Shown here piece by piece: positions 43,264 to 51,669 of a stretch of DNA of 64,000 nt; position 1 is the first letter of the stretch; the number at the start of each line of letters is the position of its first letter. The notes beneath the pieces are model-generated. The model made no database searches, was not told where the DNA came from, and was given only the letters and a program-made list of their open reading frames with translations. This DNA comes from Candidatus Saccharimonadota bacterium (GTDB lineage Bacteria; Patescibacteriota; Saccharimonadia; Saccharimonadales; Saccharimonadaceae). The stretch is from contig JAUMZP010000003.1 of NCBI GenBank assembly GCA_030528025.1, positions 37,178-101,177 of the forward strand. Reading direction: 5' to 3'. The position numbers and the translations under genes are program-made.

Positions 43264-43705
43264 CGTCTGGTGTCTCCCCAGGCAAGTTGCGATAGGCGGT
43301 GCCGAGTACACCGTTGATAAACTTGCTTGAATTATCCGAACCAAACGCTTTAGCAAGCTCCACTGCTTCGTTAATCGCCACCTTGGGTGGAACAGTTGCG
43401 CGGCAGTGCAGTAACTCGTAGAGGCCAAGTCGCAAGATATTGCGGTCGACACGAGCAATCTGATCAAGCGGCCACTCTGGCGCAATTGGTTGTAAGTGAG
43501 CGTCAAGCGCGGCCTGTGTCTCGATCACCCCAGCAACGAGTGTATCGACAAAGGCTCGATCGCCAATGATCGACTCATAACGCTCAAGATTGCGCGCCAG
43601 AATCTCTTGTGGCACGGCCTGCGGATCATTCGCCTGCTGGCGGAATTCATATTCGTACAATGTTTGGAGTGCAACTATACGCCCAAGATGACGGTTCGAA
43701 GCCAT
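43241..43705 (-). CDS. nusB: Transcription antitermination factor NusB
   Basis: NusB binds boxA RNA with S10 and helps antitermination of rRNA operons. The fold signature is visible in IVALQTLYEYEFRQQ, ILRLGLYELLHC and VPPKVAINEAVELAKAFGSDNSSKFINGVLG. It has 154 residues, normal length. It lies between rpmF and the Nudix gene in a translation/RNA-processing operon (rpmF-nusB-nudix-rnc). The ribosome site is weak (AAAGAA). Confidence 0.93.
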   Translation of the reverse strand: MASNRHLGRIVALQTLYEYEFRQQANDPQAVPQEILARNLERYESIIGDRAFVDTLVAGVIETQAALDAHLQPIAPEWPLDQIARVDRNILRLGLYELLHCRATVPPKVAINEAVELAKAFGSDNSSKFINGVLGTAYRNLPGETPDDANTVTL

Positions 43706-43752
43706 TTGGTTGGTTCTTTCTTTTGTTAAAATTCTTTGCTATCGACAAAAAG

Positions 43753-43905
43753 CTAGCGAGCTGCTTTGGCAGCGCCAGTCTCGCGCTTGGTCGTCTTGAC
43801 CTTGACTGGTGAGGTTTTATTGACCATGCGAGCAAGCTTAAGACGCAGGTGGCTGCGGCGCAGACCGGTTTTGCGTGGGCTACTCTGTTTTTTTGGTTGA
43901 GCCAT
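43753..43905 (-). CDS. rpmF: 50S ribosomal protein L32, short cysteine-free form
   Basis: A 50-residue basic protein starting MAQPKKQSSPRKTGLRRSHL. The pattern M-A-x-P-K-K-x-x-S-P-x-x-x-G-x-R-R-S-H is the bL32 signature. The usual C-terminal zinc ribbon with four cysteines is missing; the tail is TKRETGAAKAAR. Such zinc-free forms occur in several lineages. AAGGAG lies about nine bases before the ATG, and TATAAT lies upstream at about 43951-43956. It is the first gene of the operon with nusB, Nudix and rnc. Confidence 0.85.
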   Translation of the reverse strand: MAQPKKQSSPRKTGLRRSHLRLKLARMVNKTSPVKVKTTKRETGAAKAAR

Positions 43906-44093
43906 AGTAAAAATCTCCTTCTCTTTAGGCTGACGTAAAACTTGTAGCTATTATACGCTAAAAGCGCAAAATTCTCTAGTGTTTGCGCCGTTTTGTATAG
44001 AAAAATATATTCGCGGCTAATTGCCAAGCGAGCTATTACGCCTTGTTACCCTATCAAGAACACGCTCGCTACGACGTCTAGGTTTTGGCTTTG

Positions 44094-44115
44094 ATATGAC
44101 AGATATCTGTCATAT
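44094..44115. promoter_or_regulatory. Perfect 22-bp palindrome, candidate operator
   Basis: Half-site ATATGACAGAT is followed immediately by its exact complement. TTGATA at 44091-44096 and TATATT at 44113-44118 could be -35 and -10 boxes (spacing 16), so the palindrome would fill the spacer of the promoter for the gene at 44161. A dimeric repressor such as a PadR, TetR or MarR protein is a likely ligand. Confidence 0.5.
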
Positions 44116-44160
44116 ATTGTATGATATGGTACATACTATTAGTCTCAGTAAGGAGCACCT

Positions 44161-44640
44161 ATGGCAATAAAAATAGATGGAGATATTAACCGATATATCA
44201 AACTGGTCGGACGAAGCGACGAAAGTATCGAGAAGGACGTTCAACATATTATTAGTATCTCAGGTGACACCCCTGTCATTGATGAAATCGATAAAGATTT
44301 AATTGGCTTTGACTCTACAGAATCCTACTGCTCATTGTATAACTCTGGAACAGAGTTTCACTGGAAAGATGGAGTACTTAGAGCAGTCACCTTGTACACT
44401 CAACAAGATTCAGAATACAAACCGTATGCCACTCCACTGTTTGCGGAATTTTCCAACACCGCAACACGAGAAGAAATTATTCGCCATCTTGGAACTCCTG
44501 ACAATGAAGCAAAGAAGAATTCCACATGGGTGCGCTCAGCTTGGATCCAATATGACGAGCAAGGCGGTAATTGGGTGCACTTCGAATTTGATAGCGATAT
44601 GCATTTGAAGATGGTGACAATCTGTGTGCCTGTAGGCTAA
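44161..44640 (+). CDS. Orphan cytoplasmic protein, immunity-like
   Basis: This 159-residue protein has no signal or membrane segment. The segment YCSLYNSGTEFHWKDGVL (about residues 59-76), then LYTQQDSEYKPYATPLFAEF, TREEIIRHLGTPDNE and a C-terminal WIQYDEQGGNWVHFEFDSDM, recalls small immunity or SUKH-neighbour proteins in which a 'GxELxF..GxL' strand and 'LGxP' turn recur. I cannot name the family. It stands alone with AAGGAG before the ATG. It is more A/T-rich than its neighbours, which would fit recent acquisition. No toxin gene is adjacent. Confidence 0.55.
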   Translation: MAIKIDGDINRYIKLVGRSDESIEKDVQHIISISGDTPVIDEIDKDLIGFDSTESYCSLYNSGTEFHWKDGVLRAVTLYTQQDSEYKPYATPLFAEFSNTATREEIIRHLGTPDNEAKKNSTWVRSAWIQYDEQGGNWVHFEFDSDMHLKMVTICVPVG

Positions 44641-44736
44641 ACGTAAGAAAACTGATCCACCAGCATAATTACATCGCTGCTTTGACAGACTTGTAGAACA
44701 TGCCTACATAGTACGAGACTGTGACCGCGCAACCCA

Positions 44737-44770
44737 AAACAGGGCGCTCCATGAGACGCCCTGTTTTTTA
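44737..44770. terminator. Bidirectional terminator between the orphan gene and leuS
   Basis: A 10-bp stem AAACAGGGCG with CGCCCTGTTT, 10-base loop, followed by TTTTT. Confidence 0.8.
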
Positions 44771-44797
44771 CGGCACGATCAGTGAAGGTGGCTATTT

Positions 44798-47260
44798 CTA
44801 GACAACGACGCTGACGAGCTTGCGTTTGACGTAGATAACCTTCTTGGGCGGCCCAGTGAGGTATTTTGCGACGCGGTCATCTGCTAGGGCCCGGGCGGTG
44901 ATATCGGCTTCGCTGGCGTCTGGCGTGGTAGTGAGCTTAGCGCGAACTTTGCCATTGACTTGCACAACGATGGTTATCGTATCGTGGACAATCTTTGCTT
45001 CATCCCACTCTGGCCAGGCTGCAAAATCAAGCTGGTCACCATAGCCAAGCTGCTGCCATAGCTCAGCGGCCATGTGCGGCGCAAAGGGCTGCACCAACTG
45101 GATCAGTGTCTTGAGCGCTGGCTGCCACTGCTCAGTAAAGCCAGTTGTCTTGAGCTTGTAGAGGTCGTTGACGCACTCCATGAGCCCAGCAATGGCCGTG
45201 TTGAAGCTTAGGCGGTAGATATCACTTGTGACCTTTTTCGTTGTAGCGTGGATGATCGACTCAAGCTGTGCAGCGTCGACCTGCCCAGGCGCTCCGCCCT
45301 GCTGCTGCCAATCATCAAACTCTTGCACTAATGTCCAGAGACGATTCAAGAAGCGATAGACGCCAGCAATTCCTCGGCTACTCCAGCTCGAGTTCTCGTC
45401 GATCGGCCCGAGGAAGAGCTCAAAGGTACGCAGTGCATCTGCCCCATACCCCGCATCAATCACCTCAAGCGGGTCGACAACATTGCCAAGGCTTTTGCTC
45501 ATCTTGCGGCCATCCTCGGCTTGAATGAGGCCATGGTAGACGAGTTTCCGCACTGGTTCGGCAAAGCTTGTGAGGCCAAGATCGCGAAAGACGTGCATCC
45601 AGAAGCGCACATAGAGTAAGTGAGCCGTCGCATGGTCACCACCAACATACATATCAAGCGGTGCCCAGTGGTTAGCCAGTGCTGGATCCCAGGCCTGCAT
45701 AGCATTGTGCGGATCGGTGTAGCGCAGAAGATACCAGCTGCTGCAGGCATAGCCATCCATTGTGTCGGTTTCGCGCTGAGCTGGGCCGCCACAGGTCGGG
45801 CAGGTTGTCGCCACCCATTCTTCTTGGGCGGCAAGGACGGATTTGCCATCACCACGCGGCTGGAAGTCTTGCACTGCCGGCAAAACAACAGGTAGATCTG
45901 CCGCTGGCACTGGCACAGCACCATGCTCGGGGCAGTGGATGATCGGGATGGGTGCGCCCCAGTAGCGTTGGCGACTAATCAACCAGTCGTGCATCTTGTA
46001 GGTTACCTTAGCGTGGCCACGATCTTCCTGTTCGAGCCAGGCCACGATCTGCTCACGAGCATCCTCGCTGCGCATACCATCAAACGCGCCAGAATTAACG
46101 AGCACGCCTTCGCCATGGTAGCACTGGTCAGTGTCTGGGTCATCGTCGGGCCGCTCAATGACGGTGACGATGGGCAGCTCGTATTTCTCGGCAAAGGCAG
46201 CATCGCGCTCATCATGAGCCGGGACAGCCATCACTGCACCAGTGCCATAGCCACCAAGGACATAATCGGCCACCCAGATGGGTATTCGATCGCCCGTCGC
46301 TGGATTTATGGCATAACTTCCAGTAAAGACTCCTGTCTTATCCTTTGTGTCATTAGTGCGCTCAATCTCCGATTTCTTGACTGCCTCGGCAATATAGGCC
46401 AAGACTGCCTCTTGGGCGTCACCACGTGCGAGATGCTGCGCCAGAGGATGTTCGGGTGCCAGCACCAAGAAGGTCGCACCAAAGAGCGTATCGGGGCGCG
46501 TCGAAAAGACGGTGATATCGGCGGCGTCACTTTCTGCATCTGCCGCGGGCTTATCAAGGGCGAAGCGGATCTCTGCTCCCTCGCTGCGGCCAATCCAGTT
46601 GGTCTGAGCTTGCTTGATCTTATCTGGCCAGTCGAGTGCGGGGATGTCGGCCAGGAGCTGGTCGGCATACTCTGTAATCTTGAAGAACCATTGCTTCATT
46701 GGCTTCTTCACCACCACTTCTTCACAGCGCCAGCACCGGCCATTGATCACCTGCTCATTTGCCAGCACGGTCTTGTCTTTCGGACACCACCACTGGAGTG
46801 AGTCCTTTTGGTATGCCAGGCCCCGCTCAAAGAGCTGCGTAAAGATCCACTGCGTCCAGCGATAATACTCTGGGTCACTCGTGTTGATCTCCCGGCTCCA
46901 ATCGATACTCGCGCCAACGCGGCGAAGCTGAGTAGTAAAGTTAGCAATATTGGTCGCGGTCGTCTCTTGTGGCGTTTTGCCTGTCTTGATGGCGTAATTC
47001 TCTGCAGGGAGGCCAAAGCTATCCCAGCCCATTGGGTAGAGTACCTCGTGACCAAGGCTGCGCCGGAAGCGCGCCACTGCATCGACAATGGAATGCTCCA
47101 TAAAGTGCCCTGCATGCATCCCTGCTCCGCTTGGGTATGGGAACATGCCAGTCACATAATACTTTGGTTTAGGAGAGGCGTCATCCGCCCGGTAGCGCTG
47201 GTCTTCTGCCCAGTGCTGTTGCCATTTTGGCTCGATTTCTGCAGGATTGTATCGTTTCAT
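44798..47260 (-). CDS. leuS: Leucyl-tRNA synthetase
   Basis: This is a class I synthetase for tRNA-Leu. It shows the HIGH-box variant in FPYPSGAGMHAGHFMEH (~residues 38-54), the CP1 editing domain (FSTRPDTLFGATFLVLAPEH; VMAVPAHDERDAAFAEKY), CPTCGGPAQRETDTMDGYACSSWY-type tRNA-site region, K-M-S-K-S in DGRKMSKSLGNVVDP, and a C-terminal anticodon domain ending in KVRAKL and VIYVKRKLVSVVV. It has 820 residues. Of two nearby ATGs the second (MKRYNP) was chosen: TAGAAT lies nine bases before it and touches the first. Confidence 0.96.
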   Translation of the reverse strand: MKRYNPAEIEPKWQQHWAEDQRYRADDASPKPKYYVTGMFPYPSGAGMHAGHFMEHSIVDAVARFRRSLGHEVLYPMGWDSFGLPAENYAIKTGKTPQETTATNIANFTTQLRRVGASIDWSREINTSDPEYYRWTQWIFTQLFERGLAYQKDSLQWWCPKDKTVLANEQVINGRCWRCEEVVVKKPMKQWFFKITEYADQLLADIPALDWPDKIKQAQTNWIGRSEGAEIRFALDKPAADAESDAADITVFSTRPDTLFGATFLVLAPEHPLAQHLARGDAQEAVLAYIAEAVKKSEIERTNDTKDKTGVFTGSYAINPATGDRIPIWVADYVLGGYGTGAVMAVPAHDERDAAFAEKYELPIVTVIERPDDDPDTDQCYHGEGVLVNSGAFDGMRSEDAREQIVAWLEQEDRGHAKVTYKMHDWLISRQRYWGAPIPIIHCPEHGAVPVPAADLPVVLPAVQDFQPRGDGKSVLAAQEEWVATTCPTCGGPAQRETDTMDGYACSSWYLLRYTDPHNAMQAWDPALANHWAPLDMYVGGDHATAHLLYVRFWMHVFRDLGLTSFAEPVRKLVYHGLIQAEDGRKMSKSLGNVVDPLEVIDAGYGADALRTFELFLGPIDENSSWSSRGIAGVYRFLNRLWTLVQEFDDWQQQGGAPGQVDAAQLESIIHATTKKVTSDIYRLSFNTAIAGLMECVNDLYKLKTTGFTEQWQPALKTLIQLVQPFAPHMAAELWQQLGYGDQLDFAAWPEWDEAKIVHDTITIVVQVNGKVRAKLTTTPDASEADITARALADDRVAKYLTGPPKKVIYVKRKLVSVVV

Positions 47261-47269
47261 GTCTTTCAT

Positions 47270-47275
47270 ATTCTA
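47270..47275 (-). promoter_or_regulatory. Extended -10 box for leuS
   Basis: TGG-TAGAAT on the minus strand, nine bases before the chosen ATG. Confidence 0.4.
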
Positions 47276-47298
47276 CCATAGTGGGCGAGAACAAAGAC

Positions 47299-47328
47299 AA
47301 CCCCGCTTCTTTTCTCGAAAGCGGGGTT
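47299..47328. terminator. Terminator of the 464-residue protein gene
   Basis: AACCCCGCTT with AAGCGGGGTT, 10-base loop; on the minus strand GTCTTTGTT follows. Confidence 0.75.
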
Positions 47329-47350
47329 GGGTTTATATGTGGCGTTTTGT

Positions 47351-48745
47351 TTACGCTTCGCCGGTGCTTGTTGATGATGTATCGCTGTCGTTATCTTTAC
47401 TGGTGCTACTGCCTCGCATGAGCTCACTATATGGGATGCTCTCGCTTGGCTTGCGCAAATCAACCTTTGTGTCATTGACGTTGATCGTCACTGGCTGCTG
47501 AGAAGACTGGCTAGTTGGCTTCATGACAATGCGCTTCACATCGTGCGAAAATGGCGACACCCAGAGTTCAAGATCCATCTGGCTCAAGTCTGGCCCAGAG
47601 ATAGCAGAGTGTCGCTCTGTCTTGATGGTCCGGCCGTTTTGACGTGTCGTCACACGGGTCGACGTTGAGTTGCTGCAGCGGCGAAGCAGTTCGCCAATAC
47701 GGGTGTTACCAAGATCACGGCTAAGCAAGCGTGCTTCGTGGCTCGACGGGCTCGCTACTGTGACCTTGTAGCCCACTGCGCCGTTATCGAGCGCTGGCTT
47801 ATTTATCTTTTCTACTGTAAAGACATCGCCGTGCTTACGCAGTACCGCAGCGACTTCGTTTCGGGCTTTGGCATCATACAGGCTATCAACTGCCTCTGTG
47901 CACTGCTTGGTCGTTGTGCGGTTTGAGCTCATCTTAAGCATCTCATCTTGCGTCATCTTAACCCATTTGCCATCGATTTTTTCGATGATAGGCAGTGCTT
48001 GCTTGGTATACTGCTCGCGCATCTTGCTCCGCGCAGTATCTTTCTCTTCATCGGTCATGCTCGAGGTGTTATAGCGCTTCATAGACTGGTCGATCATGGT
48101 ATCAATATATTTTTCATATACTTTTTTGATGCCATTGACGCGGAAGTAGGTTGCTTCGCGATCCGCATAGATCTCGGCCTTGACAGTAATCTGGCCAACC
48201 TGTGGGAGGTCCATCGTTACCTCACCGTTACCACCAGCAACTTGGTTGGCATATTGCAGATTCACTCTGTAGGTGACCTTCGATGGGCCTGAAGTGCTAG
48301 TACTGCTTGGTGTAACATCACCGCCCATGCTATACGACGCTTGCCGTGCAGTTACTAGATTTGCCACGCCATCTGTGACTACCTTGTGTGGGTTCTGATA
48401 CCAGAAGAAGTACAATAGCACACCAGCAATAAGCGCCAGCAAAGCTACACCACCACCGACAAGGCAAAGAATCAGCCCAAGATGGGACTTCTTAGCTGGT
48501 TGAGCACGCAAAGCTCCTGGAGTCATGTGTGGCTGATATTGAGGCTGGGGCTGAGCTGGCTGCATGACCGGAGTAGCTGGCTGCTCTGGCATCGATTGAG
48601 TAGCCGGCTCGGCTACTGGAGCTGGCTCTGCAACTGGGGTTGCTGGCTTATTAGCCTTGGCCGGAGTTTGTTCTGGCTCATTTTTTGGCAACGTCTTGCG
48701 CGTTGTGCTGCGCTTGGTTGCCTTTAGTTTTTTCTCTGTTGGCAT
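47351..48745 (-). CDS. Membrane-anchored extracytoplasmic protein with Pro/Ala-rich N-terminus
   Basis: This 464-residue protein has a basic start (KKLKATKRSTTRKT), a Pro/Ala/Glu/Gln-rich stretch (about residues 22-80, with AEPAPVAEPA-type repeats) and a transmembrane segment (about 88-113). An extracytoplasmic domain of some 300 residues follows. It contains two or three cysteines (TKQCTEAVD, LRRCSNST) and beta-strand-like sequence, ending in a Ser/Thr tail. The cytoplasmic tail and single span resemble sensors or surface anchors of Saccharibacteria; no enzymatic motif is visible. GGAGAA precedes the ATG. It is monocistronic, with its own terminator. Confidence 0.7.
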   Translation of the reverse strand: MPTEKKLKATKRSTTRKTLPKNEPEQTPAKANKPATPVAEPAPVAEPATQSMPEQPATPVMQPAQPQPQYQPHMTPGALRAQPAKKSHLGLILCLVGGGVALLALIAGVLLYFFWYQNPHKVVTDGVANLVTARQASYSMGGDVTPSSTSTSGPSKVTYRVNLQYANQVAGGNGEVTMDLPQVGQITVKAEIYADREATYFRVNGIKKVYEKYIDTMIDQSMKRYNTSSMTDEEKDTARSKMREQYTKQALPIIEKIDGKWVKMTQDEMLKMSSNRTTTKQCTEAVDSLYDAKARNEVAAVLRKHGDVFTVEKINKPALDNGAVGYKVTVASPSSHEARLLSRDLGNTRIGELLRRCSNSTSTRVTTRQNGRTIKTERHSAISGPDLSQMDLELWVSPFSHDVKRIVMKPTSQSSQQPVTINVNDTKVDLRKPSESIPYSELMRGSSTSKDNDSDTSSTSTGEA

Positions 48746-48810
48746 AGATAGTTCTCCGCTTAATACACTAGTCTCACACGTAAGAATATACCATAAATCA
48801 CGTATTAACG

Positions 48811-50121
48811 CTACTGGCTTGCCCCATCAAAGAATGTCTCGTATTCCGAAAAGTATGGCGCTTTGATGGCCTGCCAAGCGAGCGATTGACGCACCAGCTC
48901 GGTATCTTCGCTCAGGACACAGAGGATCTTAACCGCCTCTTCAAGGAATATCCCACCTTGTGACCCCTTAGCAAGAATCACTGCACCAGGCCGTGCCACC
49001 GAACGAACAAATTGCCCTGCCTCGATCGCATTGCGGCATACCTTCACCTGGCAGCCACGCCGACGGGCAGCAGGCGCAAGATACTTCTCTGTCTCGCCGC
49101 CAACCGTCACCACCCAATCAAGCAAATGCGAGTCGCAGGCCATGCCTAGCTTCTCGTGCTCGGCCTGGCTCGAGGCGCCCAGCTCATTCATGTCACCAAG
49201 GATGGCGATCCGCTGCGGTGCCTGCGCAAAGCTATAGAGTGTCTGCAGAGCAGCCAGCGCAGCAGCCGGGCTGGAGTTGTATGTATCGTCGATAATTGTT
49301 GTATCGCCAAGGCCCAACAGTGGGTTCATCCGCCCAGGGACAGGCTTGATCAGTGCAAGACCCTTCACTACTTCATCTGGTGTGCAGCCATAGAGCAAGG
49401 TCGCCGCAACGGCACCAACGATCGGCCGTAGGCTGTGCTCTCCTACTACATTAATGGCCGCCGCGAATGGCTGAGCAATGTTTGGTGGAGCAATAATCCC
49501 CCCACGATAGCCTACCTCAGCATCAAAGTTCTGCTGTTCGAAGCGATACTCAGCGAGGCCAGTTGTGCCATATGTACTAAAGTGTGGAGTAGCAATCAGG
49601 TCAGCAAAGCGCCCCTCAATATCATCACGGTTAATCAGCACTCGGCGTGCATACTGCGTCACGGAGAGCTCCTCTTGCGCGACTGCTTCAATTGAGCCAA
49701 AGAACTCCATATGCTCTGGCGTTACTGCCGTCACTAAGGCAAGGTCGGGCCGGAGGTAGCGGCCAAAGTCAGCAATCTCCCCTGGCCGATCAGTGCCAAG
49801 CTCTTGGACAATCACATCAACGTCAGCTGGCTGAGCAATCCGCCGACGGGCTGCTGCAAACACCTTGAGCCAGGCACCAATGCTGTGTACCTTGCTGGGG
49901 TAGGTCACGCCAAGAATGCCACACGGTGCTGAGAGATTGGTGTTATGGTTGTTATCAAGCATGCGCACACGGTAGCGCTGCGATAGCAAGGTAGCCACCG
50001 CTCGCTTAGTACTCGTCTTGCCCACGCTCCCCACCACAACAATTAACTTGACCTCTGGATGAGCTTGAAAATACCGGCTCACATACGTCTCGAGCCGCTT
50101 TTGGATAAACTTTTTGAACAT
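48811..50121 (-). CDS. murF: Mur ligase, MurF-type
   Basis: This ATP-dependent ligase probably adds D-Ala-D-Ala to the UDP-MurNAc-tripeptide in peptidoglycan synthesis. The P-loop is VGSVGKTSTKRAVATLL (residues ~31-47), followed by VIVQELGTDRPGEI (Mg-binding Glu), VTAVTPEHMEFFGS with the Mur-family His, and DDTYNSSPAAALAALQ plus ILGDMNELG, which mark MurF rather than MurC/D/E. It has 436 residues. TAAAAT lies six bases before the ATG with no ribosome site. No other mur genes are close. Confidence 0.88.
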   Translation of the reverse strand: MFKKFIQKRLETYVSRYFQAHPEVKLIVVVGSVGKTSTKRAVATLLSQRYRVRMLDNNHNTNLSAPCGILGVTYPSKVHSIGAWLKVFAAARRRIAQPADVDVIVQELGTDRPGEIADFGRYLRPDLALVTAVTPEHMEFFGSIEAVAQEELSVTQYARRVLINRDDIEGRFADLIATPHFSTYGTTGLAEYRFEQQNFDAEVGYRGGIIAPPNIAQPFAAAINVVGEHSLRPIVGAVAATLLYGCTPDEVVKGLALIKPVPGRMNPLLGLGDTTIIDDTYNSSPAAALAALQTLYSFAQAPQRIAILGDMNELGASSQAEHEKLGMACDSHLLDWVVTVGGETEKYLAPAARRRGCQVKVCRNAIEAGQFVRSVARPGAVILAKGSQGGIFLEEAVKILCVLSEDTELVRQSLAWQAIKAPYFSEYETFFDGASQ

Positions 50122-50127
50122 ATCTTT

Positions 50128-50133
50128 ATTTTA
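50128..50133 (-). promoter_or_regulatory. -10 box for murF
   Basis: TAAAAT on the minus strand, six bases before the ATG. Confidence 0.4.
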
Positions 50134-50200
50134 TCAGAAACAGGCGGGAATGCTACTGGTTGATTCTCCCGCTCGTTTGTGCTTGAATAGAGGGAGTCGT

Positions 50201-50276
50201 GGGGATATAGCTCAGTTGATAGAGCGCAGCATTCGCATTGCTGAGGTCGAGGGTTTGAATCCCTCTATCTCCACCA
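50201..50276 (+). tRNA. tRNA-Ala (anticodon CGC), CCA encoded
   Basis: Acceptor GGGGATA with TATCTCC, D-arm AGCTCAGTTGATAGAGC, anticodon stem CAGCA/TGCTG with loop TTCGCAT, T-arm GAGGGTTTGAATCCCTC, CCA at the end. It reads GCG codons. Confidence 0.95.
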
Positions 50277-50371
50277 GGTGTTATTATATTTTTATGGCGA
50301 CGAGCAATATCCCGTCGCTATTTTTATAATTCATAACACAAGACAACTGTCAATAAAGTTAGTGGCAGTAT

Positions 50372-50977
50372 CTAGTGCCTCCACCACCGCCACTCCGCTG
50401 CCAAGTTGTCTTGTTGAAAACTATCGAATTCAAGATCCCGTAATTTTGGCAAGAGTGGGCGGAGGCGTTCTTCGAATCCAGACATTCTGTCACGATAAGT
50501 TGAGATTTTACTGATGAAGTCTTTGTCGCGGATAGCACCACGTTCTATGGATCTTACGAGGAATGCGAGAACGCTCTTCCCTTCGTCGAAGCTTGTTGCA
50601 TAGTTATCATGGTGCTCCCATTCGTAATCCTCATCAAACCAGTCGGCTGAGTACTTCGAGACGTTATCAGTTAACTTGACTAGCCAATCACTAAACATGT
50701 AATCCATGTTCTTGCAGATTTTGTCTTGAGCAAATTGCGACTCGATTCTAGATTCGAGTTTCGTTGTGGCGTTTTTTATATCACTACGAAGTAAGTCATA
50801 GTTGATCACTTCGGGAATTCTAAAAATACGCCTACGATCCACTCGTTCGAACACTTCAGTCACTAACTCTGCATGAATAAGATCTTTAAGATAATAATTC
50901 GATGGGTTACCGCCTCCCAATAAACTCGAGATAGGACGTAACTCTGCAACACACCGATGATACGCGTCGTTTGTCAC
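50372..50977 (-). CDS. Unknown soluble protein, possibly N-terminally truncated
   Basis: The frame opens with a GTG at 50975-50977 after an in-frame TAG, and gives 201 residues. The first 70 or so look like a winged-helix or DNA-binding piece (RPISSLLGGGNPSNYYLKDL, then ELVTEVFERVDRRRIFRIPE). The rest is charged and helical (KLESRIESQFAQDKI, DWFDEDYEWEHHDNY). It ends in a tryptophan-rich basic tail. I recognise no family. No ribosome site is seen, and 50978-51094 upstream has no further coding sequence in this frame, so it may be the remnant of a longer gene. Confidence 0.5.
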   Translation of the reverse strand: MTNDAYHRCVAELRPISSLLGGGNPSNYYLKDLIHAELVTEVFERVDRRRIFRIPEVINYDLLRSDIKNATTKLESRIESQFAQDKICKNMDYMFSDWLVKLTDNVSKYSADWFDEDYEWEHHDNYATSFDEGKSVLAFLVRSIERGAIRDKDFISKISTYRDRMSGFEERLRPLLPKLRDLEFDSFQQDNLAAEWRWWRH

Positions 50978-51094
50978 CGCTTGGAGCGTCTAATCCACCA
51001 AACGACTCTGACTCCACCCCGGCCTTATGTTTGAATTATTTTTTTCGTAGCTTTGGTAGTCTTGCCATGATAGCCTTTTGCTTCGTTATTATTA

Positions 51095-51127
51095 ATAAAA
51101 AATAAGCGAGATATATCCTCGCTTATC
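51095..51127 (-). terminator. Terminator of the tRNA-Ala/tRNA-Val transcript
   Basis: On the minus strand ATAAGCGAG, GATATAT loop, CTCGCTTAT and TTTTT. Confidence 0.8.
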
Positions 51128-51184
51128 TCAGGCCTTAACTAATGCTGATTGTGGCTCAACACCAGAAGGGGAATAATCTCAAAA

Positions 51185-51261
51185 TGGTGGATCTTGCAGG
51201 ATTCGAACCTGCGACCTCACGAATGTGAATCGTGCGCTCTAGCCAACTGAGCTAAAGATCC
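51185..51261 (-). tRNA. tRNA-Val (anticodon CAC), CCA encoded
   Basis: Acceptor GGATCTT with AAGATCC, anticodon stem CACGA/TCGTG with loop TTCACAT, T-arm GCAGGTTCGAATCCTGC, then ACCA. Reads GTG codons. One base separates it from tRNA-Ala(GGC) upstream, so the two form one transcript. Confidence 0.95.
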
Positions 51262-51262
51262 A

Positions 51263-51339
51263 TGGTGGAGCATACCAGATTCGAACTGGTCACCTCTTCG
51301 CTGCCAGCGAAGCGCTCTAGCCAAATGAGCTAATGCCCC
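51263..51339 (-). tRNA. tRNA-Ala (anticodon GGC), CCA encoded
   Basis: Acceptor GGGGCAT with ATGCTCC (one G-T pair), anticodon stem CTTCG/CGAAG with loop CTGGCAG, T-arm ACCAGTTCGAATCTGGT, then ACCA. Reads GCC codons. Confidence 0.95.
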
Positions 51340-51357
51340 GTCTGTTATAGACTATAG

Positions 51358-51389
51358 CAAAAAATCACCTCTTTGACTAGAGGTGATTT
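51358..51389 (-). terminator. Strong terminator upstream of the tRNA-Ala/tRNA-Val pair
   Basis: An 11-bp stem AAATCACCTCT with AGAGGTGATTT, loop TTGACT; on the minus strand six T follow. It closes the short unit at 51391-51546. Confidence 0.85.
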
Positions 51390-51390
51390 G

Positions 51391-51546
51391 CTAGTAGCTG
51401 CTACGCGCCCACCCTGGGGCACAATGTTTGTTTTGGCACGATGTTTGTGTTTGGACGCAACGGTACCCCTTTTTGCGTACCAGCTTGTCTTTATTATGCA
51501 CCACCCTTTTACAAAACACAAGCAGTTCGCCGATTAATTGTTGCAT
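51391..51546 (-). CDS. Candidate 51-residue cysteine-containing small protein
   Basis: The frame from ATG at 51544-51546 reads MQQLIGELLVFCKRVVHNKD, KLVRKKGYRCVQTQTSC and QNKHCAPGWARSSY, stopping two bases before a strong terminator. It is basic with four cysteines. No ribosome site is seen. A -10-like CATAAT and TTGTAA within the frame raise the alternative of a noncoding RNA of about 120 bases ending at the same terminator; hairpins such as ACGCAA/TTGCGT support that too. The unit is bracketed by terminators at 51358-51389 and 51622-51650. Confidence 0.35.
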   Translation of the reverse strand: MQQLIGELLVFCKRVVHNKDKLVRKKGYRCVQTQTSCQNKHCAPGWARSSY

Positions 51547-51616
51547 TTTATGATCAAGCTGTTTTGGTTGTTATATAGGTATCTCAAGCGTGTTCTTTCC
51601 CTCCTATATTTACAAA

Positions 51617-51650
51617 AGCAAAACACCACCTATCTTGGTGGTGTTGATGT
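51617..51650 (-). terminator. Terminator of tRNA-Leu
   Basis: On the minus strand AACACCACC, loop AAGATA, GGTGGTGTT, then TTGCTTTTG. Confidence 0.75.
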
Positions 51651-51669
51651 GTCGCGAGGCATCATATCT

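Noticed and set aside
43647..44027. 126-codon minus-strand frame
   Set aside because: It overlaps rpmF and the start of nusB in another frame and has no family features.
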